Assembly: GCF_000757725.1 (NCBI RefSeq)
Contig: NZ_JJMU01000024.1
Span: 62,001 to 126,000, forward strand
Direction of reading: 5' to 3'
Origin: Sphingobacterium deserti
Lineage (GTDB): Bacteria; Bacteroidota; Bacteroidia; Sphingobacteriales; Sphingobacteriaceae
DNA: 64,000 nt
Shown piece after piece: positions 17,502 to 26,905 of the stretch; the stretch's first letter is position 1, and each line of letters opens with the position of its first letter. The notes beneath the pieces were generated by a model. It was not told the DNA's origin. It was given only the letters and a program-made list of their open reading frames with translations, and did not search any database. A program made the position numbers and the translations under genes.

Positions 17502-18281
17502 TCATAATGAGAGAACCAACTTTGTACTACCTGAATTGTAGATGAAATAACCATCTGAGGTGCTATTCAAAGGGATAGCGTTCTGCTCGTTCTTGGCGCC
17601 CATTTCCCTCAATCCATTAACAACGCGATAACATTGAGCTGGTAAACTCCCGACCTCTTTAAAACCCAATGTGGAAAGGTTGGAGTCTTGTGACCAGTCG
17701 CGGTCTACATAAGTCATGATGTCATCGGGATTAAAATCATGAATGAAGGCTTTTAAAAGCTTAGAAAGCCCACCAACAATGCGGTAGCCCGATTTATGAC
17801 AGAAGCGTATCAGCTCGAAGGAACGATAGCCGTCACGTTGATCCCGCATATTTCTGCCACCACTAAAGACGGCAAGCGATACCAGCTCGCCTTCATGATA
17901 TAAACCATAGCGGTATTTGCCCGGTATGGCAGATTGTAGATGATGCTCTAATAAAAAGGATAGCGTGACGCACTTGTCAACACGCGCTACGACGGTTTTT
18001 CTTGCGTATATGACTTGCCCACTGCCGAATAGGGACGCTAAACGGGCTGATAGTTTATCAGCATCGTGAATCACTTGATCATAGTCGATATGGATGGTTC
18101 TGTTGCCCGTGTTCCGGAGACGAGCGCCTGCCCCAGGAAGGTAGATTATTATGGTGAGCTCAAGGGAGATTGCATGTAATACGATACATCTTTCAAAAGT
18201 TTCGCTCTTGAAATCTGTATTTAGTAGCGCCGCAACATGTGCCATAAAAGCATCGATTCTGTCCGTTTCAATCCGCATCAT
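17502..18281 (-). CDS. Orphan protein with a domain like those trailing phage homing-endonuclease-type proteins
   Basis: A 259-residue soluble protein, not confidently assigned. The central block ELVSLAVFSGGRNMRDQ, then SFELIRFCHKSGYRIVGG, then LLKAFIHDFNPDDIMTYVDR and LGFKEVG, resembles a domain found behind zinc-finger or endonuclease modules in phage-type proteins. Here no nuclease motif or zinc finger is visible; only an N-terminal extension (MMRIETDRIDAFMAHVAALL) precedes it. The gene is divergent from def with 73 bases between. There is no prophage around it, so it may be a domesticated or intrinsically cellular form. Function unknown. Confidence 0.5.
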   Translation of the reverse strand: MMRIETDRIDAFMAHVAALLNTDFKSETFERCIVLHAISLELTIIIYLPGAGARLRNTGNRTIHIDYDQVIHDADKLSARLASLFGSGQVIYARKTVVARVDKCVTLSFLLEHHLQSAIPGKYRYGLYHEGELVSLAVFSGGRNMRDQRDGYRSFELIRFCHKSGYRIVGGLSKLLKAFIHDFNPDDIMTYVDRDWSQDSNLSTLGFKEVGSLPAQCYRVVNGLREMGAKNEQNAIPLNSTSDGYFIYNSGSTKLVLSL

Positions 18282-18329
18282 TCTACCTACAAAGTTAGCA
18301 GAATCTAAATGGGTATAAATTATTATTGA

Positions 18330-18337
18330 TACCTTTG
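18330..18337 (+). promoter_or_regulatory. -7 promoter element of def
   Basis: TACCTTTG matches TAnnTTTG, with a predicted transcript start about 12 bases before the ATG at 18355. No clear -33 element. Confidence 0.5.
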
Positions 18338-18354
18338 CAGGGAAAATAAAATGT

Positions 18355-18942
18355 ATGAAATTACCTATAGTAGCGTATGGCGACCCGGTGTTAAGGAAGA
18401 AAGCAGAAGAAATAGATGAAGACTATCCAAACCTTAAGGAAACCATTGCTGACATGTTTGAAACGATGTATGCAGCGCGTGGTGTTGGCTTAGCTGCTCC
18501 GCAGGTTGGTCTGCCTATTCGGTTGTTTGTTATTGATGCCTCTCCATTTGCCGAAGATGATGGTGATGAAAAAGGAGACCCCTCTTTAAAAGATTTTAAA
18601 AAGGTGCTGATTAATCCAATCATTGTAGAAGAAACTGGTGAAAAATGGGGGTTTAATGAAGGCTGTCTAAGCATTCCTGATATTAGTGAGGAAGTTATGC
18701 GACCATCTCATGTGCTTATAAATTACTTGGATGAGAACTTTGAGGAACAGGAGGTTCAGCTTTCAGGACTCGCAGCGAGAATTGTACAACACGAATACGA
18801 CCATATCGAAGGGAAGCTGTTTATCGATAAATTGGGTCCTTTGAAAAAAGCAATGCTAAAAGGCAAACTAGAGTCCATTTCTAAAGGAATGGTGCGCGTG
18901 GGGTATAAAATGAGATTTCCGCAACCGAAGAAAAAGAGGTAG
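18355..18942 (+). CDS. def: Peptide deformylase
   Basis: A 195-residue metalloenzyme removing the formyl group from nascent N-terminal methionine. All three motifs are present: GVGLAAPQVG (43-52), EGCLS (102-106, metal ligand Cys104) and QHEYDH (145-150, two His ligands and catalytic Glu). An acidic insertion (AEDDGDEKGDPSLKD) between motifs 1 and 2 is usual in this phylum. It has its own promoter, and its terminator starts before the stop codon. Confidence 0.96.
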   Translation: MKLPIVAYGDPVLRKKAEEIDEDYPNLKETIADMFETMYAARGVGLAAPQVGLPIRLFVIDASPFAEDDGDEKGDPSLKDFKKVLINPIIVEETGEKWGFNEGCLSIPDISEEVMRPSHVLINYLDENFEEQEVQLSGLAARIVQHEYDHIEGKLFIDKLGPLKKAMLKGKLESISKGMVRVGYKMRFPQPKKKR

Positions 18943-18960
18943 CCCAAACTACCTTTTTTT
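18933..18960 (+). terminator. Terminator of def
   Basis: AGGTAG / CTACCT stem with the 6-base loop CCCAAA, flanked by an A-run and a T-run. The def stop codon forms part of the stem. Confidence 0.75.
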
Positions 18961-18964
18961 GCTT

Positions 18965-19567
18965 CTATCCACCGACTACCGGCAGCGAAAGTTTGAACTT
19001 CACGGCGAGCAATCGGATTACAAAAATAATGGCGGCTGATAAAAAGGCGTTCACGGTGGAGTCTACCTCAAACAATCCTAAAACGACGTATAGAATTGCG
19101 CCCGACAAACACGCGGTCGCATAGATTTCCTTCCGAAAGATCAGGGGTGTCTCGTTCATCAATGTATCACGTATCACGCCACCCATAACAGCAGAGAACA
19201 TGCCCAAGATAATGGATGCGATTGCAGAAGCCTCGTTTGACAGCGATTTTTGTACACCTACGATACAGAAGAAACCGATACCAATCGCATCAAAAAAACT
19301 AAGCGTCCTTGCTAGCCTATCAAGATATTTATTGGCTAAGATGGAGATTGTGACACCGATTAAAATGGCGATAAGGTAATTTCCATCATCTACCCACACG
19401 GGGCGAAGGTTCAAAAATACATCGCGGAGGGAGCCACCACCGATGGCGGTCACGAAGCCCGTGAAAGCGGCACCGAAAATATCGATATGCTTTCGGTTCG
19501 CAGCCATCGCGCCCGATATGGCAAATACCATGGTGCCTAACAGATCTATGGAATAGATAATACTCAT
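18965..19567 (-). CDS. TRIC-type (YicG/UPF0126) cation channel family membrane protein
   Basis: About 200 residues with seven hydrophobic segments forming two repeated halves. Each half has the family glycine-rich motif: FTGFVTAIGGGSLRDVF and GMFSAVMGGVIRDTLM. Prokaryotic TRIC homologues form trimeric monovalent-cation channels; older work linked some to glycine uptake. The ATG at 19567 (MSIIYSIDLLGTMVFAISG) is preferred to the TTG at 19591 because the first membrane helix starts there. Convergent with def, 22 bases away. Confidence 0.88.
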   Translation of the reverse strand: MSIIYSIDLLGTMVFAISGAMAANRKHIDIFGAAFTGFVTAIGGGSLRDVFLNLRPVWVDDGNYLIAILIGVTISILANKYLDRLARTLSFFDAIGIGFFCIVGVQKSLSNEASAIASIILGMFSAVMGGVIRDTLMNETPLIFRKEIYATACLSGAILYVVLGLFEVDSTVNAFLSAAIIFVIRLLAVKFKLSLPVVGG

Positions 19568-19694
19568 GTGCTGGTATGCAATTATACACAAAATATGAAT
19601 GGGTAGCTATCTTATCAGTAACAAGATCATCTTGAATTAAATTTATTCCTCTTTCCGGAGCGGAAGCACAAAATATTTTTTATTTTTAACAACT

Positions 19695-22133
19695 ATGAGC
19701 AGACATTACATAGGCATACTTATCGCTTCCCTATATATTCAATTTTCCTTCGCACAGGCCCCCGCACCACTTTCCTCTTCAGAGATTCGTTTAAAAATGG
19801 ATCGACTTAACGTACTAGGTTCTGTACTTTATTTCGCAGCCCATCCGGATGATGAGAATACGAAATTGATATCCTATTTAGCTTCTGAACGTAAAGTCAG
19901 AACGTCATATTTATCTTTAACACGCGGCGATGGCGGACAAAATTTGATCGGTACCGAACAAGGCATTGAGCTTGGCCTCATCCGCACACAAGAGCTGTTA
20001 CAAGCCCGGAAGATCGACGGTGGCGAACAGTATTTTTCGTCGGCTTACGATTTTGGCTTTTCGAAAACATATGATGAAACCTTCCAATTTTGGAAGAAAG
20101 ACGAAGTACTTCGTGAGGCCGTGTGGCTTATTCGAAAGTTACAACCAGACATTATCATAACGCGGTTTCCGCCCGATGAGCGTGGCGGGCACGGCCACCA
20201 CCAAGCTTCTGCTATTCTTGCCCACGAAGCATTCACAGCAGCGGCCGATCCAAAAAGGTTTCCCGAGCAGTTAAGCGAGGTATCTATATGGAAGGCGAAG
20301 CGCCTATTATGGAATACGGCTAGCTTCATGCGGATGCAAGGAGAAAGCAAAGACCAACTTAAACTTGATATCGGCGACTTCAATCCCTTGTTGGGAAAAT
20401 CGCATGGGGAGATTTCTGCTTTAAGCCGATCACAACATAAAAGCCAAGGTTTTGGCTCTGCTTCTTCAAATGGAAAATTTTTCGAAACATTTGAATACGT
20501 TGCTGGCGAACGGGCGCAAAAAGATTTGTTCGATAACGTGGATCTTACTTGGAAGCGCGTGGATGGCGGACAGGCTGTAAAAACTGAGATCGATATGTTG
20601 TTACAAAATTTTGATGAGAAGCATCCGCAAAGATCTATACCGCAGTTGGCAAATGTATGGCAAGCGCTACAAGGGCTAAAAGACGGTTATTGGAAAACAC
20701 GAAAAATCAAAGAGGTTGAAGACCTGTTGCTATCCTGCGCCGGAATAAAACTGGAAGCCGTGAGCGCTACAGCTCGTGCGACACGTGGCTCGTCGCTTCC
20801 GTTCAAGACAGAGATTATCGCACGTAATCCAGATGTATCAGCAAAAGTCGTTTCAATTAATGGAAAAAAGGTAGATAGGCAGCTTCCGCCAAATGAGTAT
20901 GTGACGTTTGACTTGCCGACGACGATCCTTAAGAGCACGCAACCCTATTGGCTGGAAAAACCACATAGCCTGGGAAAATTTGAGGTAAAGCCTGAAGACG
21001 TCGGTTACCCGATGAACACTAACCTGCCTGCCGCCGTAATCAACTTTATCATAAACGATGTCCCCATCACGCTTACGCAGCCTATTCAATACCGATTTGT
21101 AGATCCCGTAATGGGAGAGGTGAATGACTACTTAGAAGTTGTGCCTGAACTTAGTGCAAGTGTGAGCCAACCTGTATTACTCATCGCTACTGATGAGGAA
21201 CGTTCTATAACCGCTACATTTCAAAGAAATGATGCGTCTTTAAAGACTTCGTCTATTGAAGTAAAAGGTATCCCAACGGGCTGGGAGGTGTATCCCGACA
21301 AATTTGATGTTCGTTTCGCCGATGGCTCAAATACCTTTACACAAACAATTCGCGTAAAAAACAGCGCTGCGGCTGTTGAAGGTTCGCTAGACTTCATTGC
21401 AAATGGAAGGCCGCTCGAAAGCATTCGGGAAATAGCCTACGATCATATCCCTCGACAGGCTTGGTTTCCAACGGTAGCCGTAAAGGTGAGACCTATTGCT
21501 ATAGAAAAAACGGTAACACGCGTGGGGTACATTATGGGCGCTGGCGACTTGGTGCCAGAAGCCCTCCGCAATCTTGGCATACAAGTGGACATCTTAAATG
21601 CCGATAAGCTAACCGCAGCGTCGCTAGCCCAGTATGACGCGGTCATTTGCGGTGTGAGATTGTTAAACGTTAATGCGAAGATTGGTAGCGCGCTTGCTAC
21701 ACTTTATGCCTATGCTAACGATGGCGGTGTGGTGCTCATGCAATACAACGTCAATAGTCGTTTGCAGGAAGAGAATTTCGCTCCTAAACCATTTACGCTC
21801 TCGCGGGCTCGGGTGACGGAAGAAGATGCTAAAGTGACCTTTACAGACCCCTCGGATCCTGTGTTAAACTATCCGAATAAAATTACCGAACGAGATTTTC
21901 AGGGCTGGGTACAGGAACGAGGTCTCTACTTTGCTGAAAATATAGATGCTCACTATCGCACACCACTAAGTATGGCCGATAAAAACGAGGCGCAGCAGGA
22001 GGGCTCGTTACTTATTTGCAAGGTAGGAAATGGCAAATTTGTGTATACCGGCTTATCTTTTTTCAGACAATTGCCTGCCGGAGTTGCCGGAGCTACAAGA
22101 TTATTTGTAAATTTGTTAGCAAAAGATAAATAG
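19695..22133 (+). CDS. PIG-L family deacetylase, secreted, with C-terminal beta and glutamine-amidotransferase-like regions
   Basis: An 812-residue protein with signal peptide (MSRHYIGILIASLYIQFSFAQA). The PIG-L/LmbE zinc domain occupies about 40-270: AAHPDDE (49-54) and the later HGHHQASAILAH carry the metal ligands. It removes an N-acetyl group from an N-acetylglucosamine-type sugar; the actual substrate is unknown. The middle is beta-rich, and the end (LRNLGIQVDILNADKL; YDAVICGVRLLN; YANDGGVVLMQYNVN) resembles a class I amidotransferase-like fold without a visible catalytic Cys. It probably works in the periplasm on glycans. Confidence 0.85.
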   Translation: MSRHYIGILIASLYIQFSFAQAPAPLSSSEIRLKMDRLNVLGSVLYFAAHPDDENTKLISYLASERKVRTSYLSLTRGDGGQNLIGTEQGIELGLIRTQELLQARKIDGGEQYFSSAYDFGFSKTYDETFQFWKKDEVLREAVWLIRKLQPDIIITRFPPDERGGHGHHQASAILAHEAFTAAADPKRFPEQLSEVSIWKAKRLLWNTASFMRMQGESKDQLKLDIGDFNPLLGKSHGEISALSRSQHKSQGFGSASSNGKFFETFEYVAGERAQKDLFDNVDLTWKRVDGGQAVKTEIDMLLQNFDEKHPQRSIPQLANVWQALQGLKDGYWKTRKIKEVEDLLLSCAGIKLEAVSATARATRGSSLPFKTEIIARNPDVSAKVVSINGKKVDRQLPPNEYVTFDLPTTILKSTQPYWLEKPHSLGKFEVKPEDVGYPMNTNLPAAVINFIINDVPITLTQPIQYRFVDPVMGEVNDYLEVVPELSASVSQPVLLIATDEERSITATFQRNDASLKTSSIEVKGIPTGWEVYPDKFDVRFADGSNTFTQTIRVKNSAAAVEGSLDFIANGRPLESIREIAYDHIPRQAWFPTVAVKVRPIAIEKTVTRVGYIMGAGDLVPEALRNLGIQVDILNADKLTAASLAQYDAVICGVRLLNVNAKIGSALATLYAYANDGGVVLMQYNVNSRLQEENFAPKPFTLSRARVTEEDAKVTFTDPSDPVLNYPNKITERDFQGWVQERGLYFAENIDAHYRTPLSMADKNEAQQEGSLLICKVGNGKFVYTGLSFFRQLPAGVAGATRLFVNLLAKDK

Positions 22134-22146
22134 AATAAGATACATC

Positions 22147-22344
22147 ATGGAAAATCAAGTAGAAAAGAAAGACACACTAGATGTTAAAGGTATAATTGTA
22201 TTGGTTGGTACTGTATTTGGTGCTTTAATTTCTATTGTGGTAAGCGGTACATTCTTAGGTTTTATATCTGGTATTGTTATTGGTTTAATTTTCGCTATCT
22301 TCTTTGTTAGCGTATTACTTCCACATAAACCAAGTGACAGATAA
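22147..22344 (+). CDS. Small two-helix membrane protein, unknown function
   Basis: A 65-residue protein: a charged N-terminus (MENQVEKKDTLDVKG), then two hydrophobic segments rich in Gly, Ile and Val (about 17-34 and 38-56) and a basic tail. It begins 13 bases after the PIG-L gene, with the symporter start about 105 bases further, suggesting cotranscription. No family recognised. Confidence 0.6.
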   Translation: MENQVEKKDTLDVKGIIVLVGTVFGALISIVVSGTFLGFISGIVIGLIFAIFFVSVLLPHKPSDR

Positions 22345-22449
22345 GGGTTTACCTCCCTTAGTTAAGAGCTGGCGGCAATTCTATATACTTGTTGGTATGT
22401 GGTTGGTCGCCTGTATTCTTTTTATGTCTTGGTTCACGGACTATTTTTC

Positions 22450-24147
22450 ATGAGTGCTCTTGATTGGATAGTACTCTTTATCACCCTGCTTCTTATTGTT
22501 GCCTATGGCATGTACAGGAGCCGGGGAATCAAAAACATTGATGGTTTCCTCGTTGGTGATCGTCAGCTCCCCTGGTATAATGTAGGCCTTTCTGTAATGG
22601 CCACACAAGCGAGTGCCATTACATTCTTATCGGCTCCTGGCTTAGCGTATTCCTCTGGCATGAGCTTCGTGCAGTTTTACTTTGGGCTGCCCTTGGCCAT
22701 GATTATGCTGTGCGTCACGTTTGTTCCCATCTTCCATAAGATGAAGGTTTATACCGCTTATGAGTTTTTGGAAAAACGATTTGATGTCAATACAAGAATG
22801 CTGACTGCTGCACTTTTTCTTATACAACGAGGAATATCCACCGGCATTACTATTTTCGCACCTTCCATTATTCTATCCACGATTCTCAATCTCGACGTTA
22901 CGTATACAACTTTAATCATCGGAACGGTCGTTATCGTTTACACCGTTTGGGGTGGTACCAAAGCCGTGTCCTACACGCAACTATTGCAGATGGGAATTAT
23001 ATTTGTTTCATTGCTTGCTGCCGGTATAATGGTCGTTAGTTACCTCCCTGCTGATGTTGGATTTACAGAAGCAATCCATATTGCAGGAAAATCCGGAAAA
23101 ACAAATGCTATAGATTGGAGTTTGGATCTCAACAATCAGTATACCGTATGGACCGGTCTCATTGGCGGTTTTTTTCTGCAGCTTTCCTACTTCGGAACCG
23201 ATCAAAGCCAAGTCGGAAGATACCTCACAGGATCTTCTGTGCGAGATTCGCGCATGGGTTTATTGATGAATGGCCTTCTAAAAATACCCATGCAATTTTG
23301 TATTCTACTTATTGGGGTACTTGTCTTTACGTACTACCAATTTCATACGGCGCCGCTTTTCTTCAATCGGGTAGAGGTTGAAAAGATTCAAAAAAGCGAA
23401 TACAGCCAAGAATACGAAAGCATCATCGTAGCGCACGAAGCTTTGAGCGCGCAAAAAAATGCCGCTGTTCAGGAATTAACGAAGGGATTGAAAGCCGACA
23501 ACAGCGAGCTGGTAGATGCTGCCGGAACGCAGCTGAAAGATTACAACGAGCAGGATAAGCTGTTGCGCAGCCAAGTAGAAGAGCTGCTTAAAAAGAATGA
23601 CCCAAAGGCTGATCTGAACGATAATAACTACATTTTCCTCTCTTTCGTAACCTCGATATTTCCCAAAGGACTAATAGGCTTGTTGATTGCTATTATTTTT
23701 CTGGCTTCCATGGGAGCTACCGCCAGCGCAATAAATTCGCTCTCCTCCACAACGGTTATCGATATCTACAAACGTTTTATCAATAAAAACGGCACGGATA
23801 GAGGTTACCTCAACGCATCTCGCATCTTTACATTGTTTTGGGGGATCATAAGCTTGATCGTGGCATTATTCGCAGGGAAATTAGGAAACTTACTAGAAGC
23901 GGTCAATATCTTAGGGTCCTTATTTTATGGCTCAATTTTGGGCATCTTTATCGTGGCATTCTATGTGAAGAGCATAGGAGGGAAGGCGGTTTTTTGGGCA
24001 GCCGTATTGTCCGAGGTTGTCGTTTTTGCTGTTTGGAAGGCTGATGTTATGGCTTACCTTTGGCTAAACTTAGTCGGCTGTGCTTGTGTTGTACTTTTTG
24101 GATTATTGCTGCAACCGATCTTCAAATCAAAAATACCGGCGATATAA
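22450..24147 (+). CDS. Sodium:solute symporter (SSS family)
   Basis: About 565 residues with roughly 13-14 membrane segments. Family features: FLVGDRQLPWYNVGLSVMATQASAITFLS near the N-terminus, TVWGGTKAVSYTQLLQMG in the middle, and FLASMGATASAINSLSSTT after a long loop. The start ATG at 22450 (MSALDWIVLF) matches the family N-terminus; an in-frame upstream start at 22399 would add an unusual hydrophobic leader. Odd point: a hydrophilic, predicted coiled-coil insertion of about 85 residues (from VEKIQKSEYSQEYE to KKNDPKADL) splits the membrane domain. It may import a sugar or sialic-acid-like solute; substrate unknown. The 3' end overlaps the convergent amidase by 21 bases. Confidence 0.9.
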   Translation: MSALDWIVLFITLLLIVAYGMYRSRGIKNIDGFLVGDRQLPWYNVGLSVMATQASAITFLSAPGLAYSSGMSFVQFYFGLPLAMIMLCVTFVPIFHKMKVYTAYEFLEKRFDVNTRMLTAALFLIQRGISTGITIFAPSIILSTILNLDVTYTTLIIGTVVIVYTVWGGTKAVSYTQLLQMGIIFVSLLAAGIMVVSYLPADVGFTEAIHIAGKSGKTNAIDWSLDLNNQYTVWTGLIGGFFLQLSYFGTDQSQVGRYLTGSSVRDSRMGLLMNGLLKIPMQFCILLIGVLVFTYYQFHTAPLFFNRVEVEKIQKSEYSQEYESIIVAHEALSAQKNAAVQELTKGLKADNSELVDAAGTQLKDYNEQDKLLRSQVEELLKKNDPKADLNDNNYIFLSFVTSIFPKGLIGLLIAIIFLASMGATASAINSLSSTTVIDIYKRFINKNGTDRGYLNASRIFTLFWGIISLIVALFAGKLGNLLEAVNILGSLFYGSILGIFIVAFYVKSIGGKAVFWAAVLSEVVVFAVWKADVMAYLWLNLVGCACVVLFGLLLQPIFKSKIPAI

Positions 24148-25035
24148 ATTATATAACACCCGTCTATCGTATTCTGTTAATACTTCGCTAACGTCCGTTA
24201 CAATAAACTTCCTTTTAAATGCAATAATTGCGGCGCGTAAATTCGTAACGTCATAACCAATGATACGTAGCGCGTCGACATGGTTAAAGTTTGAAGGAGC
24301 TGGTACTAAGTTTGATTCATCATACCACACGCCGAAACCGCGCTCCGCGAGTCGTTTCCAAGGGAAAAACATACTGGGATCGTCTTTCCGTGTTGGCGCG
24401 ATATCCGCATGGCCAATGAAATTGGTAAAAGGTATTTGATATTTCGTCTTTAGCGTATCCAGCAGTGTCATAAGCGACTGCACCTGCGCTTCGGGGAACG
24501 GCTCTCGTCCGTTGTTATCCAACTCTATACCTAACGATACGGAGTTCATATCCGTTATGTTGCCCCACTTCGATCGGCCTGCATGCCAAGAACGAAGGTA
24601 GTCATTTAACATTTGTACTACTCGACCATCTTTTCCTACGACATAGTGCGCCGAAACTTTGGTGTGTTCAAGCTGAAATGTCCGAACAGTTTGGCTTAAG
24701 CTATGCTGTGCCGTGTGATGAATGATGACAAAGTTTGGCTTCCGGACATCGTAGTGGATCGCCTCTGTCCAATCTGCATTTTTATTTATGCCTGTGCGCA
24801 TTAAAAGCTGCACCCGATTCTCGGTCGACATCACTGGGGGTATGGCTACCGCTTGCGCCTCGGTCACGGCTGCTTCGCCGATGCTTGGCAACGCAAGCGT
24901 TACAGATTCTGTATTAATCTTGACCGTGTCCGAACGAATGATAGGCGCGTTCGTTGCCTGCAATACTTTCCGTTTCGGTGTACCACATGCAAGAGTCAAT
25001 AGCAATAAAAGATATAAACACGAAGTTCTTCTCAA
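24127..25035 (-). CDS. N-acetylmuramoyl-L-alanine amidase, lipoprotein
   Basis: A 302-residue lipoprotein (lipobox LLTLAC, Cys17). The Amidase_2 domain starts near residue 100: FVIIHHTAQHS with the first zinc His, HYVVGKDGRVVQM, SVSLGIELDNNG, then FIGHADIAPTRKDDPS with the second His and the conserved lysine and metal-binding acidic region. It cleaves the bond between muramic acid and stem peptide in peptidoglycan. Last gene of a three-gene minus-strand operon (gaps of 4 and 8 bases). Confidence 0.92.
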   Translation of the reverse strand: MRRTSCLYLLLLLTLACGTPKRKVLQATNAPIIRSDTVKINTESVTLALPSIGEAAVTEAQAVAIPPVMSTENRVQLLMRTGINKNADWTEAIHYDVRKPNFVIIHHTAQHSLSQTVRTFQLEHTKVSAHYVVGKDGRVVQMLNDYLRSWHAGRSKWGNITDMNSVSLGIELDNNGREPFPEAQVQSLMTLLDTLKTKYQIPFTNFIGHADIAPTRKDDPSMFFPWKRLAERGFGVWYDESNLVPAPSNFNHVDALRIIGYDVTNLRAAIIAFKRKFIVTDVSEVLTEYDRRVLYNLYRRYF

Positions 25036-25043
25036 GCTTGGTC

Positions 25044-26081
25044 TTATCTAGGTAGGCTGTATGTTAATCCTAACGCAAGTGCTTGGCTATATTGAACGCG
25101 CGCAACCTCTGCAGAGTTGTAGACCATTATTCCTGTTAACGAAACGTTCACTAAATTTGAAACTTTCGCGGTTAGAACAGCATCTAAGCGGTGGTCAGGA
25201 TCCGCTAATTCCTTGTAGTCAGCAAACAAATTATACCTTGCTTTGATGTTTAGATTTTTTGAAAGGTTTCTATCCAAGTTTGCCGTTATCTGAAAGGCAA
25301 GGTCATTCCGAAAAGACTCTCCGACCCCCAAACCATAGTTGTTCTGATCGGCCCTTATGCCATCGTTCTCTGGATAGCGAATTGCATACTCCTCAACGGT
25401 CAACGATTGCGCTCTTTCATCTAACACCAAGGTCTGCCTTGCCGTACCCGTACCCAAACGTAAGGAGAAGGTGTTATCGGGCTTGTACTCCAAACCGAAC
25501 GACTCCGTGAAATAACCAGGAGCCATAAAGTTTGATTTAAATTCATTTCTGACCTCTATACCGTTCCTTGTCGTATAGCTATATCCCACATCAAACTGCG
25601 ATTCAAAAGTTAGAGAGAAGTATAGCGCCCAATCTCGAGAAAGCTTATAAGCTAGTTTGTTATCCCAAAATATCCGGTCATTATTTTTCTTGGCTAGCTG
25701 GCCCTCGTTGTGAATTTTACCGTATCGAAGGTCTACTTCCGTAGTGAATTGCAAATTGTTTTTATTGTACTCTGATTTGTGCCAAGCTGTTCCTAAGATC
25801 GCCATAGAGTTCACTCCACCACCGACCCAGTTGCTACTAAAAGCAGCTTGGTTTAAATTTAACCCGAACTTCGTCCAATGTTTCCAGTAATCTACCTCTA
25901 GGCCTAGCTTCGGAATAGGTATAATCACCTGATTGATCTTTTGTACAGGCGATTTCGGTTGCTCCACAAAGTTGGTATCAGGTTTTGCACGGAGGTCTTT
26001 CAAATCAACTTGAGCAAAGCTCCACTGAGCACCCAAGAGCGCAAAAACAACTAGCGGTAATTTGATTCTGTTAAACATCAT
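25044..26081 (-). CDS. DUF3078 domain protein, probable outer-membrane protein
   Basis: A 345-residue protein with signal peptide (MMFNRIKLPLVVFALLGAQWSFAQ). The DUF3078 region is recognisable from FGLNLNQAAFSSNWVGGGVNSMAI and YKLSRDWALYFSLTFESQFDVGY; the rest alternates as beta-barrel strands. Function unknown; probably an outer-membrane barrel. It sits between a regulatory-domain protein and the amidase in one operon, pointing to the cell envelope. Two adjacent ATGs are possible starts (26081 and 26078). Confidence 0.85.
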   Translation of the reverse strand: MMFNRIKLPLVVFALLGAQWSFAQVDLKDLRAKPDTNFVEQPKSPVQKINQVIIPIPKLGLEVDYWKHWTKFGLNLNQAAFSSNWVGGGVNSMAILGTAWHKSEYNKNNLQFTTEVDLRYGKIHNEGQLAKKNNDRIFWDNKLAYKLSRDWALYFSLTFESQFDVGYSYTTRNGIEVRNEFKSNFMAPGYFTESFGLEYKPDNTFSLRLGTGTARQTLVLDERAQSLTVEEYAIRYPENDGIRADQNNYGLGVGESFRNDLAFQITANLDRNLSKNLNIKARYNLFADYKELADPDHRLDAVLTAKVSNLVNVSLTGIMVYNSAEVARVQYSQALALGLTYSLPR

Positions 26082-26085
26082 CGTC

Positions 26086-26847
26086 TTAATTATTAACTTC
26101 TAAATTAATGTCAGGCAAAGTCGGTAAAAAGCGCAAGTTAGGATTTAATTTAAATATTTCATACTTGCTTCGTATATAAGAGGAAAGTTCATAAGGCGTA
26201 GCAATCGTGACAAAGTAGTAACTCGGCCTAAAATTGCTCATGAAATTCCGTAGCTTTTGTCCAGATAACCCGGTGAGGTTTGATACCAAATCTGGCGTAA
26301 ATTTAGAATCTATCACATTATCTTCGTATTCCTGTCGGATAATTCGGGTAAGTCTTTTGGCATTTTTCGCATCGCGACTAAACAAACTATAAATGGCGTC
26401 GATACTTACACCGGCGCCTGTTGGGCCCACGCTAAAGATAGACCCAGGATCAGCCAGTCTAAAGGCTTTGCTAAAGTCTTCTTGCCGTTGCCTTAAGACA
26501 TCCTCTGGAGACCTTCTCGCCACGACGTTTACTTCAGGGATATAAATGGAAGATCGCTTCAAATAGACCATAAGCACTTTTTGTCCGGTATAACGTATGG
26601 TGTCCGCAAAAAAACCTTCTTTTTCGGTTACAATCGTGTCGCCGTTTGATACGTGCAAATCAAACTCCCCCCGCACATTGTTGAAGGTGTTTTCTTTTGT
26701 CTTATCATTCTTTATAAACACCTTTCCCACACGCTGATTCGTTTCCTTATCAAAAACAATGCCTTGTACGTTTTTTGTTTGGGCAGAATTGGAAAAAGAA
26801 ATAAAAGTGATTAGAAAAGTGAAAATTATGCGCTTCAGATCTTTCAC
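26086..26847 (-). CDS. Secreted protein with carboxypeptidase-like regulatory domain
   Basis: A 253-residue protein with signal peptide (MKDLKRIIFTFLITFISFSNSAQ). Residues about 25-95 form a carboxypeptidase-regulatory-like beta domain (NVQGIVFDKETNQRVGKVFIKN...NNVRGEFDLHVSNGDTIVTEKEG). A mainly helical C-terminal part of unknown function follows. First gene of the operon with DUF3078 and amidase. It lacks a TonB plug or barrel, so it is not a receptor. Confidence 0.8.
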   Translation of the reverse strand: MKDLKRIIFTFLITFISFSNSAQTKNVQGIVFDKETNQRVGKVFIKNDKTKENTFNNVRGEFDLHVSNGDTIVTEKEGFFADTIRYTGQKVLMVYLKRSSIYIPEVNVVARRSPEDVLRQRQEDFSKAFRLADPGSIFSVGPTGAGVSIDAIYSLFSRDAKNAKRLTRIIRQEYEDNVIDSKFTPDLVSNLTGLSGQKLRNFMSNFRPSYYFVTIATPYELSSYIRSKYEIFKLNPNLRFLPTLPDINLEVNN

Positions 26848-26905
26848 GCTTATAAAACTACAGGAAAGTGCATTACGTTTTTAATTTTTAACAACTTTTA
26901 TCTTT

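Noticed and set aside
17502-18281. Prophage remnant or genomic island around the orphan protein
   Set aside because: All neighbours (miaA, oxidoreductase, def, TRIC channel) are housekeeping genes, and no integrase, att repeat or composition change was noticed.
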